Made by a program: the position numbers and the translations under genes. DNA of 64,000 nucleotides, taken from Limimaricola soesokkakensis. GTDB taxonomy: Bacteria > Pseudomonadota > Alphaproteobacteria > Rhodobacterales > Rhodobacteraceae. Of this stretch, positions 1 to 8,725 are shown one piece after another (the first letter of the stretch is position 1; every line of letters begins with the position of its first letter). Location: contig NZ_FWFY01000001.1 in NCBI RefSeq assembly GCF_900172345.1, positions 186,001-250,000 on the forward strand. Reading direction: 5' to 3'. The notes below the pieces were generated by a model that saw nothing but the letters and a program-made list of their open reading frames with translations, ran no database searches and was not told the DNA's origin.

Positions 1-632
1 GCGGCTCCGAGCCGAGCGAGGCGGCGCGGGCCTTCGCGCGACTTTACTGCCATGACCGGGTGGAGATCGAGGCGGTGGCGGTCTGGGACACGGTGGCTTC
101 GCTGGGCCTGCGCCTGCCGCTCCTGTGGCGCTGGTCCGAGCCCAACCACATGTTCCACGACCACCGGCTTGGCAGCCACGTGCTGCACGGGTTCCATGCG
201 CTGGCGCTCGACGAGACGCGCCGCGCCTACACCCCCGTGCTCTGGACCACGCCCGAGGGCTTTGGCGGCCATGTGGAGCAGGTCTGGTTCAGGGGCACGC
301 ATGGCGACATCGGCGGCCAGATCGGCGGCTCTTTGCAGCACCGGCCCCTTGCCAACATCCCGCTGGTCTGGATGCTGGAGCGGCTGGAGCAACGCGGCAT
401 GACCCTGCCCGAGGACTGGCGATCGCGGTTTCCCTGTGATCCGAAGGCGCCCTCGGTCAGCACGTGGCGCGGCTGGAACAAGCTGTTCCTGTCGCGCCGG
501 CGGCGCATCGTCGGGCGCGATCCTTCCGAGCGCCTGCATGAGACGGTGGCGGGCGGGCACCCGGCGCGGATGCGTCTGCCCGCGCCGGGCGAGGATCTGC
601 CGACCGTCGGTCATCTGGGCGCGGCGGAGTAG
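1..632 (+). CDS. DUF2235-family alpha/beta hydrolase-like protein, 5' end missing
   Basis: The reading frame is open from the left edge, so the N-terminus lies outside the window and no start can be assigned. The visible part contains VWDTVASLG, a leucine-aspartate-glutamate segment followed by PVLWTT, and QVWFRGTHGDIGG. These are the signatures of the DUF2235 domain, an uncharacterised alpha/beta-hydrolase-like domain also found in type VI secretion phospholipase effectors. The HGDIGG element normally marks the C-terminal half of the domain. A basic tail follows, near the RRRR stretch. No secretion genes are adjacent here, so a housekeeping or unknown role is as likely as an effector role. 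Confidence 0.8.
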   Translation, partial: GSEPSEAARAFARLYCHDRVEIEAVAVWDTVASLGLRLPLLWRWSEPNHMFHDHRLGSHVLHGFHALALDETRRAYTPVLWTTPEGFGGHVEQVWFRGTHGDIGGQIGGSLQHRPLANIPLVWMLERLEQRGMTLPEDWRSRFPCDPKAPSVSTWRGWNKLFLSRRRRIVGRDPSERLHETVAGGHPARMRLPAPGEDLPTVGHLGAAE

Positions 633-639
633 TTCCGCC

Positions 640-1578
640 TCAGCCGAAATGATTTGCGATCCGGTCGATCCGCGCGCCCCGCGTCTCCGCGTCCTCGATC
701 AGGAGTTCGTGGCGGCCGCCCTCGATCATCTCGAATGCGGCGCCGGGCCAGCGTGCCATCCGCTGTCGGATCCGGGCCGAATCGACCACCCATTCCTCGG
801 TGCCCAGAAGCGTCAGGCAGGTCAGGGCGGGCGAGGGCAGCCGCGACAGCGTCCAGGTCTCGCGCAGTGCTTCGTGCAGCCAGTGCAGCGACGGTGCGGC
901 GAGGCCCAGCTCGGGATGCAGAGCCACCTGCCGGCGTACCCAATCGAAGCTCTCCTGATCGCGGGTCAGCATGTTGGCCTCGGCCGCCTCCGCCGCTTCT
1001 TCCAGCGTGGCCGAACGTCCCGGCGACGGAAGGTGCGACAGCCCGACGAGACGCGAGGCGCTGCTGAGCCCCCAGGCCGCGACGCGCAGGGTGGGGCGCA
1101 TCAGCACGCCCCACATCGGCGCGGTAAAGCAGGCGCTGTCGAAGCCAACGCCACGGATCAGCGCCCTGAGGCCGATGCAGCCCCCCATGGAATGGGCGAG
1201 CATGTGATAGGGGCGCGGCAGTCCGAGAGACTGGGCATGAGTCAGGAAGGCATCGAGATCGTCCTGGTATTCGGAGAAGCGATCGACATGGCCGCGCATC
1301 GCGTCGTCATGGCCCCGGTGCGACAGCCCCTGACCGCGCCAGTCCAGCGTCGCGCAGCCATAGCCGCGCGCCACGAGGTCGCCCGCGACACGTCCGTATT
1401 TCTCGGCGTATTCGGTGCGCCCGGTGAGGATCAGCACCGTGCCGCGCGGCGCGGCCGCGTCCCAATGCACGGCTCTGAGGCGCACGCCGTCCGCGGCGGC
1501 GATCCATTGCGCCGCCGCCGGGCCATCGGCCACCTCCGCGAAGTAGGGGGCGACCGAGGGCTCGGTGCCGTCAGCCAA
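640..1578 (-). CDS. Alpha/beta hydrolase, lysophospholipase/monoacylglycerol lipase-like
   Basis: A 312-residue protein of the serine aminopeptidase S33 / Hydrolase_4 family (PldB-like). The oxyanion region TGRTEYAEKY lies near the N-terminus, DWRGQGLS follows, the nucleophile elbow is AHSMGG, and the catalytic histidine is in GGRHELL close to the C-terminus; the acid probably lies in the GTEEWVVD segment. Such enzymes cleave monoacylglycerols or lysophospholipids. No signal peptide is seen, so it is probably cytoplasmic. Its start overlaps the end of the upstream SCP2 gene by 8 bases on the same strand, so the two are probably co-transcribed, and both proteins concern lipids. Confidence 0.88.
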   Translation of the reverse strand: MADGTEPSVAPYFAEVADGPAAAQWIAAADGVRLRAVHWDAAAPRGTVLILTGRTEYAEKYGRVAGDLVARGYGCATLDWRGQGLSHRGHDDAMRGHVDRFSEYQDDLDAFLTHAQSLGLPRPYHMLAHSMGGCIGLRALIRGVGFDSACFTAPMWGVLMRPTLRVAAWGLSSASRLVGLSHLPSPGRSATLEEAAEAAEANMLTRDQESFDWVRRQVALHPELGLAAPSLHWLHEALRETWTLSRLPSPALTCLTLLGTEEWVVDSARIRQRMARWPGAAFEMIEGGRHELLIEDAETRGARIDRIANHFG

Positions 1579-1864
1579 GAACCGCCGCCAGCTTCATGGC
1601 AAGCCCCATGTCGCCATCGACCGACAGCTTGCCCTGCATGAAGGCGGCAGTCGGATCGAGATCGCCCTCGAGGATCGCCTGGAAGGTCTCGGCATCGGCG
1701 GTGAGCGTCACCTCGGCCGGCTCGTCGCCCGCGCGTGCGCCGCTCTCGTCGATCATGATCGCGCCCTCATCCGCGATCATGAACTTGGCCGGGCCGCCCT
1801 CGAGGCCTTGCCCGTCCATCTTGGCGTTGAGCGCCGTCACCGCCTGGCTCACCAGTTCACTCAT
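1571..1864 (-). CDS. SCP2 sterol-binding/lipid-carrier domain protein
   Basis: A 97-residue single-domain protein resembling bacterial SCP2 proteins, with a central TADAETF segment and a C-terminal GDLDPTAAFMQGKLSVDGD, the typical end of the fold. The family binds lipids or acyl chains in a hydrophobic tunnel. The in-frame opening extends further upstream, but homologous starts (MSELV) and an AAGGA ribosome-binding site favour this start; another ATG sits directly before it. It overlaps the hydrolase downstream by 8 bases, suggesting a lipid-handling pair. Confidence 0.87.
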   Translation of the reverse strand: MSELVSQAVTALNAKMDGQGLEGGPAKFMIADEGAIMIDESGARAGDEPAEVTLTADAETFQAILEGDLDPTAAFMQGKLSVDGDMGLAMKLAAVLG

Positions 1865-1967
1865 CATGTCGTCCTTCGGGTTCGCGGAAGCCGGGATGGC
1901 CGCCGATCTGGTCCTTGTGATGGGGTGCCTCTGGTCTCGGTCCGGGCGGGCCCCTACACTAGGGACT

Positions 1968-2531
1968 ATGGGTGCAAGCATTCTTCCCTTCAAACCTGTC
2001 CTCGCGGCATTGGCGATCAGCGTTGCGGCTGTGCTTCCCGTGCAGGCGCAGGAGGCCGATCGCGTCGCGCGGCTGTTCGAGGATTTGCGGACCGCCGACC
2101 CGGAGCAAACCTCCGAGATCGCGTCCGGGATCCGCGAGGCATGGTCGCGCAGCGGCTCGGCCACGGTCGACCTGCTGCTGGATCGTGGGCGCGAAGCCCT
2201 GGGTAACGGCGACGGCCGGACCGCGATCGAGCACCTGACCGCGGTGATCGATCATGCCCCCGATTTCGCCGAAGCCTATGCGCTCCGGGCCAACGCCTAT
2301 TACCTCGCCGGCCTGACCGGCCCCGCTATCGAGGATCTGCGCGCGACGCTGGCGCTTGAGCCGCGGCATTTCGGCGCGTTGCAGGGCTTTGCCGTTCTGC
2401 TCGAGGAGATGGGCCGCCCCGAGGATGCGCGCGAGATATGGGACCGGGTGCTGGCCTTGATGCCGCATGACCCCCAGGCCAACGAGGCCGCGCAGCGCCT
2501 CGACATCATGCTAGGCGGCCGCACGCTCTGA
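1968..2531 (+). CDS. Exported tetratricopeptide-repeat protein
   Basis: A 187-residue protein with an N-terminal hydrophobic signal sequence ending around VQAQEA (cleavage near residue 26). About two to three TPR-like helical repeats follow (AIEHLTAVIDHAPDFAEAYALRANAYYLAGL, then ATLALEPRHFGALQGF, then AREIWDRVLALMPHDPQANE; each shown in part). TPR proteins are scaffolds for protein-protein contacts; this one is probably periplasmic. The start was chosen because the upstream extension of the frame overlaps the SCP2 gene and is not signal-peptide-like. The gene is divergent from the SCP2/hydrolase pair. The specific partner is unknown. Confidence 0.82.
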   Translation: MGASILPFKPVLAALAISVAAVLPVQAQEADRVARLFEDLRTADPEQTSEIASGIREAWSRSGSATVDLLLDRGREALGNGDGRTAIEHLTAVIDHAPDFAEAYALRANAYYLAGLTGPAIEDLRATLALEPRHFGALQGFAVLLEEMGRPEDAREIWDRVLALMPHDPQANEAAQRLDIMLGGRTL

Positions 2532-2571
2532 TCTTTCCCGCCCCGCTCGGCGGGCGACCACAGGACCTCCC

Positions 2572-5500
2572 ATGACCCCCTCCCGCATCGGCGCCGTGCT
2601 CGGCCCCACCAATACCGGCAAGACGCATTACGCGATCGAACGGATGCTGGCCTATCGCACCGGCATCATCGGCCTGCCGCTGCGACTGCTTGCCCGCGAA
2701 GTCTATGACCGCATCGTCAAGGCGCGCGGCCCCTCGGTGGTGGCGCTGGTGACGGGCGAGGAGCGGATCGTGCCGCCGCGCGCCGCCTACTGGGTCTGCA
2801 CCGTCGAGGCGATGCCCGAGATGGATGCCGATTTCCTCGCCGTGGACGAGATCCAGCTCTGCGCCGACCCCGAGCGCGGCCATGTCTTCACCGACCGGCT
2901 GCTGCGCGCGCGCGGCCGCTACGAGACGCTGTTCCTCGGCTCCGAAACCATGGCGCCTGCGATCCGCAGCCTCGTGCCGGAGGCCGAGACCATGCGCCGC
3001 GACCGGCTCTCGACGCTCAGCTACGTGGGCTCGAAGAAGCTCAGCCGGATGCCCGAACGCTCCGCCATCGTCGGTTTCTCGGTCGATAGCGTCTATGCGA
3101 TCGCCGAGCTGATCCGCCGCCAGAAGGGCGGGGCCGCCGTGGTGATGGGGGCGCTCTCGCCGCGGACCCGCAATGCGCAGGTCGAGATGTACCAGAACGG
3201 CGATGTCGACTATCTCGTCGCCACCGACGCGATCGGGATGGGGCTCAATCTCGATATCGGCCATGTCGCCTTTTCCTCGCTGATCAAGTTCGACGGCCAC
3301 AAGATGCGCCATCTCGCCCCCGACGAGCTGGCGCAGATCGCCGGTAGGGCCGGGCGACACCGCACCAATGGCAGCTTCGGCGTCACCGGCGAGGCGCCGC
3401 CGCTCGAGGACGAGGTGATCGAGGCGATCGAGAACCATCAGTTCCGGCCGGTCACCCGCCTGTTCTGGCGCAATTCCGACCTGCAGTTCGGCTCGCTGAA
3501 GCGGCTGATCCAGACGCTCGAGCAACGCACGAACAACCCTTGGTTGGGCCGGGTGCGCGAAAGCGACGATCTCGCGGCGCTGAAATCGCTCGCCGCCGAT
3601 CCGCTGATCCAGAGCCGCGCGCATGACGGTGCCTCGGTGCGGCTGTTGTGGGATGTCTGCCGGCTCCCGGATTTCCGCGGCATCGGCCGGGGCGAGCATG
3701 CAGAGATGGTTGGGCAGATTTTCGCGCATCTGCAGGATCGCGGCCGCATTCCCGACGACTGGTTCGCCAAACGCATCCAGCGTATCGATCGTACCGACGG
3801 CGATATCGACGCGCTGTCGAAACGGCTGGCCTATATCCGTACATGGACCTATGTGGCCCAGCGCCGTGGCTGGGTCGGGGATGAAAGCCATTGGCGCGAG
3901 ATCACGCGCGGAGTAGAAGATCGCCTGTCGGATGCGCTGCATGGCGCGCTGACTCAAAGATTCGTGGATCGGCGGACCAGCGTTCTGGCCCGGCGGCTCA
4001 AGCAGAAGGAGGTCATGGTGGCCGAAGTGACAGACAACGGCGACGTGACGGTCGAGGGCGAATTCGTCGGACGGCTGGAAGGATTCCGGTTCCGCGCCGA
4101 CAAGGCGGGTGGCCCGGACGAGGCGAAGACGCTCAGGCAGGCGGCGGACAAGGCGCTCGCGCCGCAGTTCCACCTGCGCGCGGATCGCTTCTACAACGCG
4201 CCCGACACCGAGATCGATGTGACCGAGCAGGGCGGCCTGATGTGGGGCTCCTCCGCCGTGGGCAAGCTGGTTTCCGGCGCCGATCCGTTCAAGCCGCAGG
4301 TCGTGGCCTATGTCGACGAAGAAGCCGGCCCCGAGATCACCGAGAAGGTGAAGCGCCGCCTTCAGCACTTCATCGACCGCAAGATCGCCGCGACGCAGGA
4401 GCCGCTGCTGGCGCTGGGCGGTGACGAGACCCTGACCGGCCAGGCCAAGGGCTTTGCCTACCGCATGGTCGAGAATTTCGGCATCATTCCGCGCGGCGAC
4501 GTCGCCGAAGAGGTGCGGGCGCTGGATCAGGAGGCGCGCGGCGCGCTCCGCAAGCACGGTATCCGCTTCGGCCAGTTCACCGTGTTCATGCCCGCGCTCC
4601 TGAAACCCGCGCCGACCCGCATCCGCCTCGTGCTCTGGGCCCTGTCGAAGAACCTGCAGGAGTTTCCCGAGACGCCGCCGCCGGGTCTCGTCACCGTGCC
4701 CGCCACGCGTGGCGCCGTGCCGGGCTACTACGCGATGGCGGGCTACCGCGCCGCCGGCGAGCGGGCGATCCGCATCGACATGCTGGAGCGCCTCGCGGAC
4801 ATGCTGCGCGACCGCGACAGCAAGGGCGGCTTCGAAGCCGTGCCCGACATGCTCTCGATCACCGGCCTGTCGCTCGAGCAGTTCGCCGAGCTGATGACCG
4901 GACTGGGCTACAAGGCGGAGAAGGGCGAGCGTCCCAAGGCCAAGCCCGCCCGCGCCGCTGCCTCCGAGGAGGTGCCGGGCGAGACCCCCGACACCACGCC
5001 GCCGGCACCCGAGGGGCCGGATGTTCCGGGCAATACGCCGCCCGAGGCGCCGGATCAGCCCGACGCGCCGGGCATCACCCCGCCCGACGCTCCCGAGCAG
5101 CCGGACCTGCCGAACGAGACGCCCGAGGTGCCGGATCGGCCGGACAATGCGCCGGCGAGCCCGACCGACGTGCCGGGGACAGAGCCGGACCTGCCGCCAT
5201 CCGAGCTGCCAGGGCAATCCCCCGATCGCGGCCCGGCGCCAGCGCCCGACGAGATGCCCGACAGCGATCCGCCCGCGGGCATTCCGGCGGGCACGCCGAC
5301 TGAGATCCCGCCCGGCACCATCGCCGTGGGCGAGACCGCCCCGCAAGGCGCAGAGGAGGCCGCCGAAGCCGAAGTGGCGGAAATGGAGACCTTCTATACC
5401 TTCACCTGGGCCGGGCGCGGACAGCGCCGGGGCGGTGAGGGCGCGAAGGGCCGACGGCAGGGCGGCAAACCCGATCATGCCCGCAAGGAAGGCGGCGCTC

Positions 5501-5682
5501 CGCGCGGCGCCAAGGGCAAGCCGAACGGTCGCGGCGAGGGCAAGGGCGACGGCAAGCGCCGCGGACCCAAGCCGGAGCAGGGCGAGCGTCCGCGCAGCTT
5601 CTCTTCGCAGCCGCAGCGCGAGAAGAAGATCGACCCCGACAATCCCTTCGCCGCCGCGCTGGCAGGCTTCAAGCGCGATTGA
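2572..5682 (+). CDS. Suv3-like DEAD/DEAH-family RNA helicase with long disordered tail
   Basis: A 1036-residue helicase. Residues 11-18 form the Walker A motif (GPTNTGKT), DEIQ at 92-95 is Walker B, and QIAGRAGRH near 255 is motif VI. This pattern and the Suv3_C-like region match the mitochondrial SUV3/alphaproteobacterial family of ATP-dependent RNA helicases that act in RNA turnover. From about residue 800 to 930 the protein becomes a low-complexity acidic proline-rich linker with quasi-repeats such as PGITPPDAPEQPD. Residues about 948-1018 are Gly/Arg/Lys-rich, and the protein ends in the short motif DPDNPFAAALAGF. The catalytic core is confident; the tail function is not known. The gene overlaps the S4-domain gene by 4 bases. 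Confidence 0.92.
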   Translation: MTPSRIGAVLGPTNTGKTHYAIERMLAYRTGIIGLPLRLLAREVYDRIVKARGPSVVALVTGEERIVPPRAAYWVCTVEAMPEMDADFLAVDEIQLCADPERGHVFTDRLLRARGRYETLFLGSETMAPAIRSLVPEAETMRRDRLSTLSYVGSKKLSRMPERSAIVGFSVDSVYAIAELIRRQKGGAAVVMGALSPRTRNAQVEMYQNGDVDYLVATDAIGMGLNLDIGHVAFSSLIKFDGHKMRHLAPDELAQIAGRAGRHRTNGSFGVTGEAPPLEDEVIEAIENHQFRPVTRLFWRNSDLQFGSLKRLIQTLEQRTNNPWLGRVRESDDLAALKSLAADPLIQSRAHDGASVRLLWDVCRLPDFRGIGRGEHAEMVGQIFAHLQDRGRIPDDWFAKRIQRIDRTDGDIDALSKRLAYIRTWTYVAQRRGWVGDESHWREITRGVEDRLSDALHGALTQRFVDRRTSVLARRLKQKEVMVAEVTDNGDVTVEGEFVGRLEGFRFRADKAGGPDEAKTLRQAADKALAPQFHLRADRFYNAPDTEIDVTEQGGLMWGSSAVGKLVSGADPFKPQVVAYVDEEAGPEITEKVKRRLQHFIDRKIAATQEPLLALGGDETLTGQAKGFAYRMVENFGIIPRGDVAEEVRALDQEARGALRKHGIRFGQFTVFMPALLKPAPTRIRLVLWALSKNLQEFPETPPPGLVTVPATRGAVPGYYAMAGYRAAGERAIRIDMLERLADMLRDRDSKGGFEAVPDMLSITGLSLEQFAELMTGLGYKAEKGERPKAKPARAAASEEVPGETPDTTPPAPEGPDVPGNTPPEAPDQPDAPGITPPDAPEQPDLPNETPEVPDRPDNAPASPTDVPGTEPDLPPSELPGQSPDRGPAPAPDEMPDSDPPAGIPAGTPTEIPPGTIAVGETAPQGAEEAAEAEVAEMETFYTFTWAGRGQRRGGEGAKGRRQGGKPDHARKEGGAPRGAKGKPNGRGEGKGDGKRRGPKPEQGERPRSFSSQPQREKKIDPDNPFAAALAGFKRD

Positions 5683-6032
5683 GCCGGGGCGACACCAACC
5701 CGGCCGAGGCGCGGCGCGAAACGCTGCGCCTCGACAAGTGGCTCTGGCAGGCCCGGTTCTTCAAGACCCGGAGCCTCGCCGCCACTCTGGTCTCCAAGGG
5801 CCGGGTGCGGGTCAATGGTCAGCCCGCCGCGCGCCCCTCGCGCGGCGTCGGCGCGGGCGACGTGCTGACCTTTCCGCAAGGCCGCGCGATCCGGGTGATC
5901 CGGATTCTCGCGCTCGGCGAACGGCGCGGGCCCGCCCCCGAGGCGCGTATGCTCTACGACGATCTCGATCCGCCGGTTGTCCCGCAGCCCGGTGACGACG
6001 GCGGAGAGGAAGGGTCGGCGACGCTTGAATGA
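5679..6032 (+). CDS. S4-domain RNA-binding protein, HslR/Hsp15-like
   Basis: A 117-residue protein with an S4 RNA-binding domain near the N-terminus (LRLDKWLWQARFFKTR, then SKGRVRVNGQ). This is the pattern of Hsp15, which in E. coli binds stalled 50S subunits that carry a nascent chain. The start is a TTG that overlaps the TGA of the helicase gene; no in-frame ATG lies before the S4 motif, so a TTG start with translational coupling is the best reading. Co-expression with an RNA helicase fits a role in ribosome or RNA quality control (inference). Confidence 0.88.
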   Translation: MSRGDTNPAEARRETLRLDKWLWQARFFKTRSLAATLVSKGRVRVNGQPAARPSRGVGAGDVLTFPQGRAIRVIRILALGERRGPAPEARMLYDDLDPPVVPQPGDDGGEEGSATLE

Positions 6033-6081
6033 CCCTGCGGACTGTTCTAGCTAGGCCGCAACAAGCATCGAGGGCCCGCCA

Positions 6082-6417
6082 ATGACCTATGTCGTCAAGG
6101 ACAACTGCATCGCCTGCAAGTACACGGATTGCGTCGAGGTCTGCCCCGTCGACTGCTTCTACGAGGGCGAGAACATGCTCGTCATCCATCCCGATGAGTG
6201 CATCGATTGCGGTGTCTGCGAGCCCGAATGCCCGGCCGACGCGATCAGGCCCGACACCGAGCCGGACGTCGAGAAATGGGTCGAGTTCAACCGCAAATAC
6301 TCCGAGATCTGGCCGGTGATCGTCACCAAGAAGGATCCTCTGCCCGGGGCCGAGGAAATGGACGGCAAGCCCGGCAAGATGGAGCTCTTCTCGGAGAAGC
6401 CCGGCGAGGGCGGCTGA
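6082..6417 (+). CDS. fdxA: 7Fe-type ferredoxin FdxA
   Basis: A 111-residue ferredoxin. The N-terminal half carries cysteines in the pattern [14 protein letters not shown] and [12 protein letters not shown], expected for one [3Fe-4S] and one [4Fe-4S] cluster, followed by the long C-terminal tail of the FdxA type ([12 protein letters not shown]). It is a soluble electron carrier, common just upstream of carD in alphaproteobacteria, as here. A GAGGG ribosome-binding site precedes the ATG. A hairpin with a T-run follows the gene. Confidence 0.95.
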   Translation: MTYVVKDNCIACKYTDCVEVCPVDCFYEGENMLVIHPDECIDCGVCEPECPADAIRPDTEPDVEKWVEFNRKYSEIWPVIVTKKDPLPGAEEMDGKPGKMELFSEKPGEGG

Positions 6418-6449
6418 GGCCGCTGCGCGGCATCGAAATGGGCCCTGCG

Positions 6450-6476
6450 CGTCCCCGCTTCCGTCGGGGGCGTTTT
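6450..6476 (+). terminator. Intrinsic terminator after fdxA
   Basis: A 7-bp stem (CGTCCCC paired with GGGGGCG, including one G-T pair) with a 9-base loop is followed directly by five T residues. It lies about 30 bases after the fdxA stop and before the carD leader. Confidence 0.7.
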
Positions 6477-6608
6477 TGTGGTATGTTGTTTCGGTAATGC
6501 TGCTGAAAACCTGATCCCACTTGGCCGTAAATGCCCCTGACGGACCCTTTCGGTTCGCCAGGTTCTTTGCGTGTCGTACTCACAGTGCGGATCTACAGGA
6601 AGGACATC

Positions 6609-7121
6609 ATGAGCAAGAAGAAAAACGAATTCCGTCCCGATGATTTCGTGGTCTACCCCGCCCATGGCGTCGGCAAGATCGTCTCGATCGAGGAGCAGGA
6701 AGTGGCGGGCATGTCGCTCGAACTCTTCGTGATCTCCTTCGAGAAGGACAAGATGACTCTGCGAGTGCCGACTCACAAGGCCACCGAGGCCGGTCTGCGC
6801 TCGCTGTCGTCGCCCGATGTCGTGGCGCATGCGCTCAAGACCCTCAAGGGCAAGGCCAAGGTCAAGAAGGCGATGTGGTCGCGTCGGGCACAGGAATACG
6901 AGCAGAAGATCAATTCCGGCGATCTGATCGCCATCGCGGAGGTCGTCCGCGACCTGCACCGCGCCGACGACCAGCGCGAGCAGTCCTATTCCGAGCGTCA
7001 GCTCTACGAGGCCGCCCTCGAGCGGCTGATCCGCGAGATCGCGGCCGTTTCGGGCAACGACGAGACCGCCGCCGCCCGCGAGATCGACGGCGTTCTGGTG
7101 AACCGCGCCGCCGCCGCCTGA
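6609..7121 (+). CDS. carD: CarD-family transcription factor
   Basis: A 170-residue protein with the CarD/CdnL RNA-polymerase-interacting Tudor-like domain at the N-terminus (FRPDDFVVYPAHGVGKI, then EKDKMTLRVPTHKA) and a helical C-terminal domain. The family binds RNA polymerase beta and stabilises open complexes, especially at weak promoters such as those of rRNA in alphaproteobacteria. The frame is open further upstream, but the ATG used here has a strong AGGAAGGAC site just before it and matches the family start (MSKKKNEF). It ends in a strong terminator. Confidence 0.95.
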   Translation: MSKKKNEFRPDDFVVYPAHGVGKIVSIEEQEVAGMSLELFVISFEKDKMTLRVPTHKATEAGLRSLSSPDVVAHALKTLKGKAKVKKAMWSRRAQEYEQKINSGDLIAIAEVVRDLHRADDQREQSYSERQLYEAALERLIREIAAVSGNDETAAAREIDGVLVNRAAAA

Positions 7122-7144
7122 TCGGCTATATCGCGACGAGATAA

Positions 7145-7171
7145 GGGCCGCACCGAGAGGTGCGGCCCTTT
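7145..7171 (+). terminator. Intrinsic terminator after carD
   Basis: A perfect 10-bp GC-rich stem (GGGCCGCACC / GGTGCGGCCC) with a GAGA tetraloop is followed by TTT, 24 bases after the carD stop. Confidence 0.85.
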
Positions 7172-7285
7172 CGCGTGACGCCCGTCACATCGGGTGTGCC
7201 TCTGATCGAAGGCGGAGCCGGCACGGGGGAGATCCACCCGTACCGGCCATGTCCGCCGCTCGAACCCGCTAAGCCGGATTCGCGA

Positions 7286-8560
7286 TCAAAGCTTCTGCGG
7301 CAGCGCGCGCCAGCCGATGTCGCGGCGGCAGAATCCCTCCGGCCAGTCGATCGCATCGACCATCCGGTAAGCTGCCTCGCGCGCCTGTGCGAGAGTCTCG
7401 CCCCGCGCCGTGACGTTGAGCACCCGCCCGCCATTGGCGGTAACGGCGCCGTTCCGCGCGGCTGTACCGGCGTGGAACACCATTTCCGACGAGTTTTCCT
7501 CGAGCGCGTCAAGGCCGCGGATTTCCGAGCCCTTCTCATAGCTGCCCGGATAGCCCTTGGCCGCCATTACCACGGTCAACGCGTGATCCTCGGCCCATTG
7601 CGCCTCGACGCTGTCCAGCCGCCCCTCGGCGCAGGCCTGGATGAGGTCGAGCGCCTGACCACCGAGCCGCATCATCAGCACTTGGCATTCCGGGTCGCCG
7701 AAGCGGACGTTGTACTCAACGAGGCGCGGCTCGCCATTGCGGATCATCAGCCCGGCATAGAGAACGCCGGAATAGGGCGTACCGCGCTTGGCCATTTCGC
7801 GCATCGTGGGACGGATGATCTCGTCGAGCGCCTTCCTCGCCACCGTTTCGTCGAGGATCGGCGCCGGGGAGTAGGCGCCCATACCGCCGGTATTAGGCCC
7901 GGTATCGCCGTCGCCCACGCGCTTGTGGTCCTGCGCCGTGCCGATAGGCAGCACCGTCTCGCCATCCACAAGCACGAAATAGCTGGCTTCCTCACCCTCC
8001 ATGAACTCCTCGATCACCACCTCGGAGCCCGCCGCGCCGAACTCGCCGCCGAACATGTGCTCGAGTGCGGAGACCGCCATGTCGCGCTCAGTCGCCACGA
8101 CGACGCCTTTGCCGGCGGCCAGCCCGTCAGCCTTGATGACGATCGGCATCGGCTGCTTGGCAAGGTAGGCGCGGGCCGATTCGAGTTCCGAGAAATGCGC
8201 GTATCGGGCGGTCGGCGCATGGGCGGCGTCGCAGATCGCCTTGGTGAAGCTCTTGGAGCTTTCGAGCCGAGCCGCCGCGGCGGAGGGGCCGAACACCTTG
8301 AGCCCGGCCGCGCGACAGGCATCCGCCACGCCCGCGGCCAAGGGCGCCTCGGGGCCGATGATGACGAGATCGACGGCGTTCTCCGTGGCAAAGCCCGCCA
8401 CCGCATCGCCGTCGAAGATGTCGATATCGGCGCATTCGGCGATCTGCGCGATCCCGGCATTGCCCGGCGCCACGATCAGCCGGTCGCATTTGGGATTCTG
8501 CAGCACCGCCCAGGCGATGGAATGTTCGCGCCCGCCGGACCCGAGGATGAGAATGTTCAT
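7286..8560 (-). CDS. purD: Phosphoribosylamine-glycine ligase
   Basis: A 424-residue GAR synthetase of normal length. It starts MNILILGSGGREH, the family N-terminus, and contains the ATP-grasp segments PIVIKADGLAAGKGV and VEYNVRFGDPE. It makes glycinamide ribonucleotide from phosphoribosylamine, glycine and ATP in purine synthesis. A longer reading upstream exists, but the internal ATG has an AGGAGA site and fits all known family starts. The gene stands alone and is divergent from the small exported protein gene at 8726. Confidence 0.96.
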   Translation of the reverse strand: MNILILGSGGREHSIAWAVLQNPKCDRLIVAPGNAGIAQIAECADIDIFDGDAVAGFATENAVDLVIIGPEAPLAAGVADACRAAGLKVFGPSAAAARLESSKSFTKAICDAAHAPTARYAHFSELESARAYLAKQPMPIVIKADGLAAGKGVVVATERDMAVSALEHMFGGEFGAAGSEVVIEEFMEGEEASYFVLVDGETVLPIGTAQDHKRVGDGDTGPNTGGMGAYSPAPILDETVARKALDEIIRPTMREMAKRGTPYSGVLYAGLMIRNGEPRLVEYNVRFGDPECQVLMMRLGGQALDLIQACAEGRLDSVEAQWAEDHALTVVMAAKGYPGSYEKGSEIRGLDALEENSSEMVFHAGTAARNGAVTANGGRVLNVTARGETLAQAREAAYRMVDAIDWPEGFCRRDIGWRALPQKL

Positions 8561-8725
8561 GTCGCGTCTCCTGCGCCGCTTACCATCGGCGCCGCTTCTA
8601 TGCGCGACCTGCCCCTTGGGCAATCATGTGGCCGATCGGTAACGAAGCCGAGAGCCAGGTCTATTGAACATGGCTATATAATCAGGCGACCGCATATAAC
8701 GAGGAGAGGACAGGGCGGATTTCCT

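Noticed and set aside
4970-5345. Repetitive CCG-rich tract considered as a DNA repeat or CRISPR-like array
   Set aside because: The periodicity is in the encoded Pro/Asp/Glu sequence, varies in length, and has no spacers or repeats of fixed size.
2506-5478. 990-codon open frame on the minus strand opposite the helicase gene
   Set aside because: It is the antisense shadow of a high-GC gene: rich in His, Arg, Gly and Ala, without any recognisable domain, while the plus strand encodes a full helicase.
7160-8725. Upstream part of a long plus-strand frame that includes the small exported protein gene
   Set aside because: This part is antisense to purD; only the portion from the ATG at 8726 has a signal peptide and coding character.
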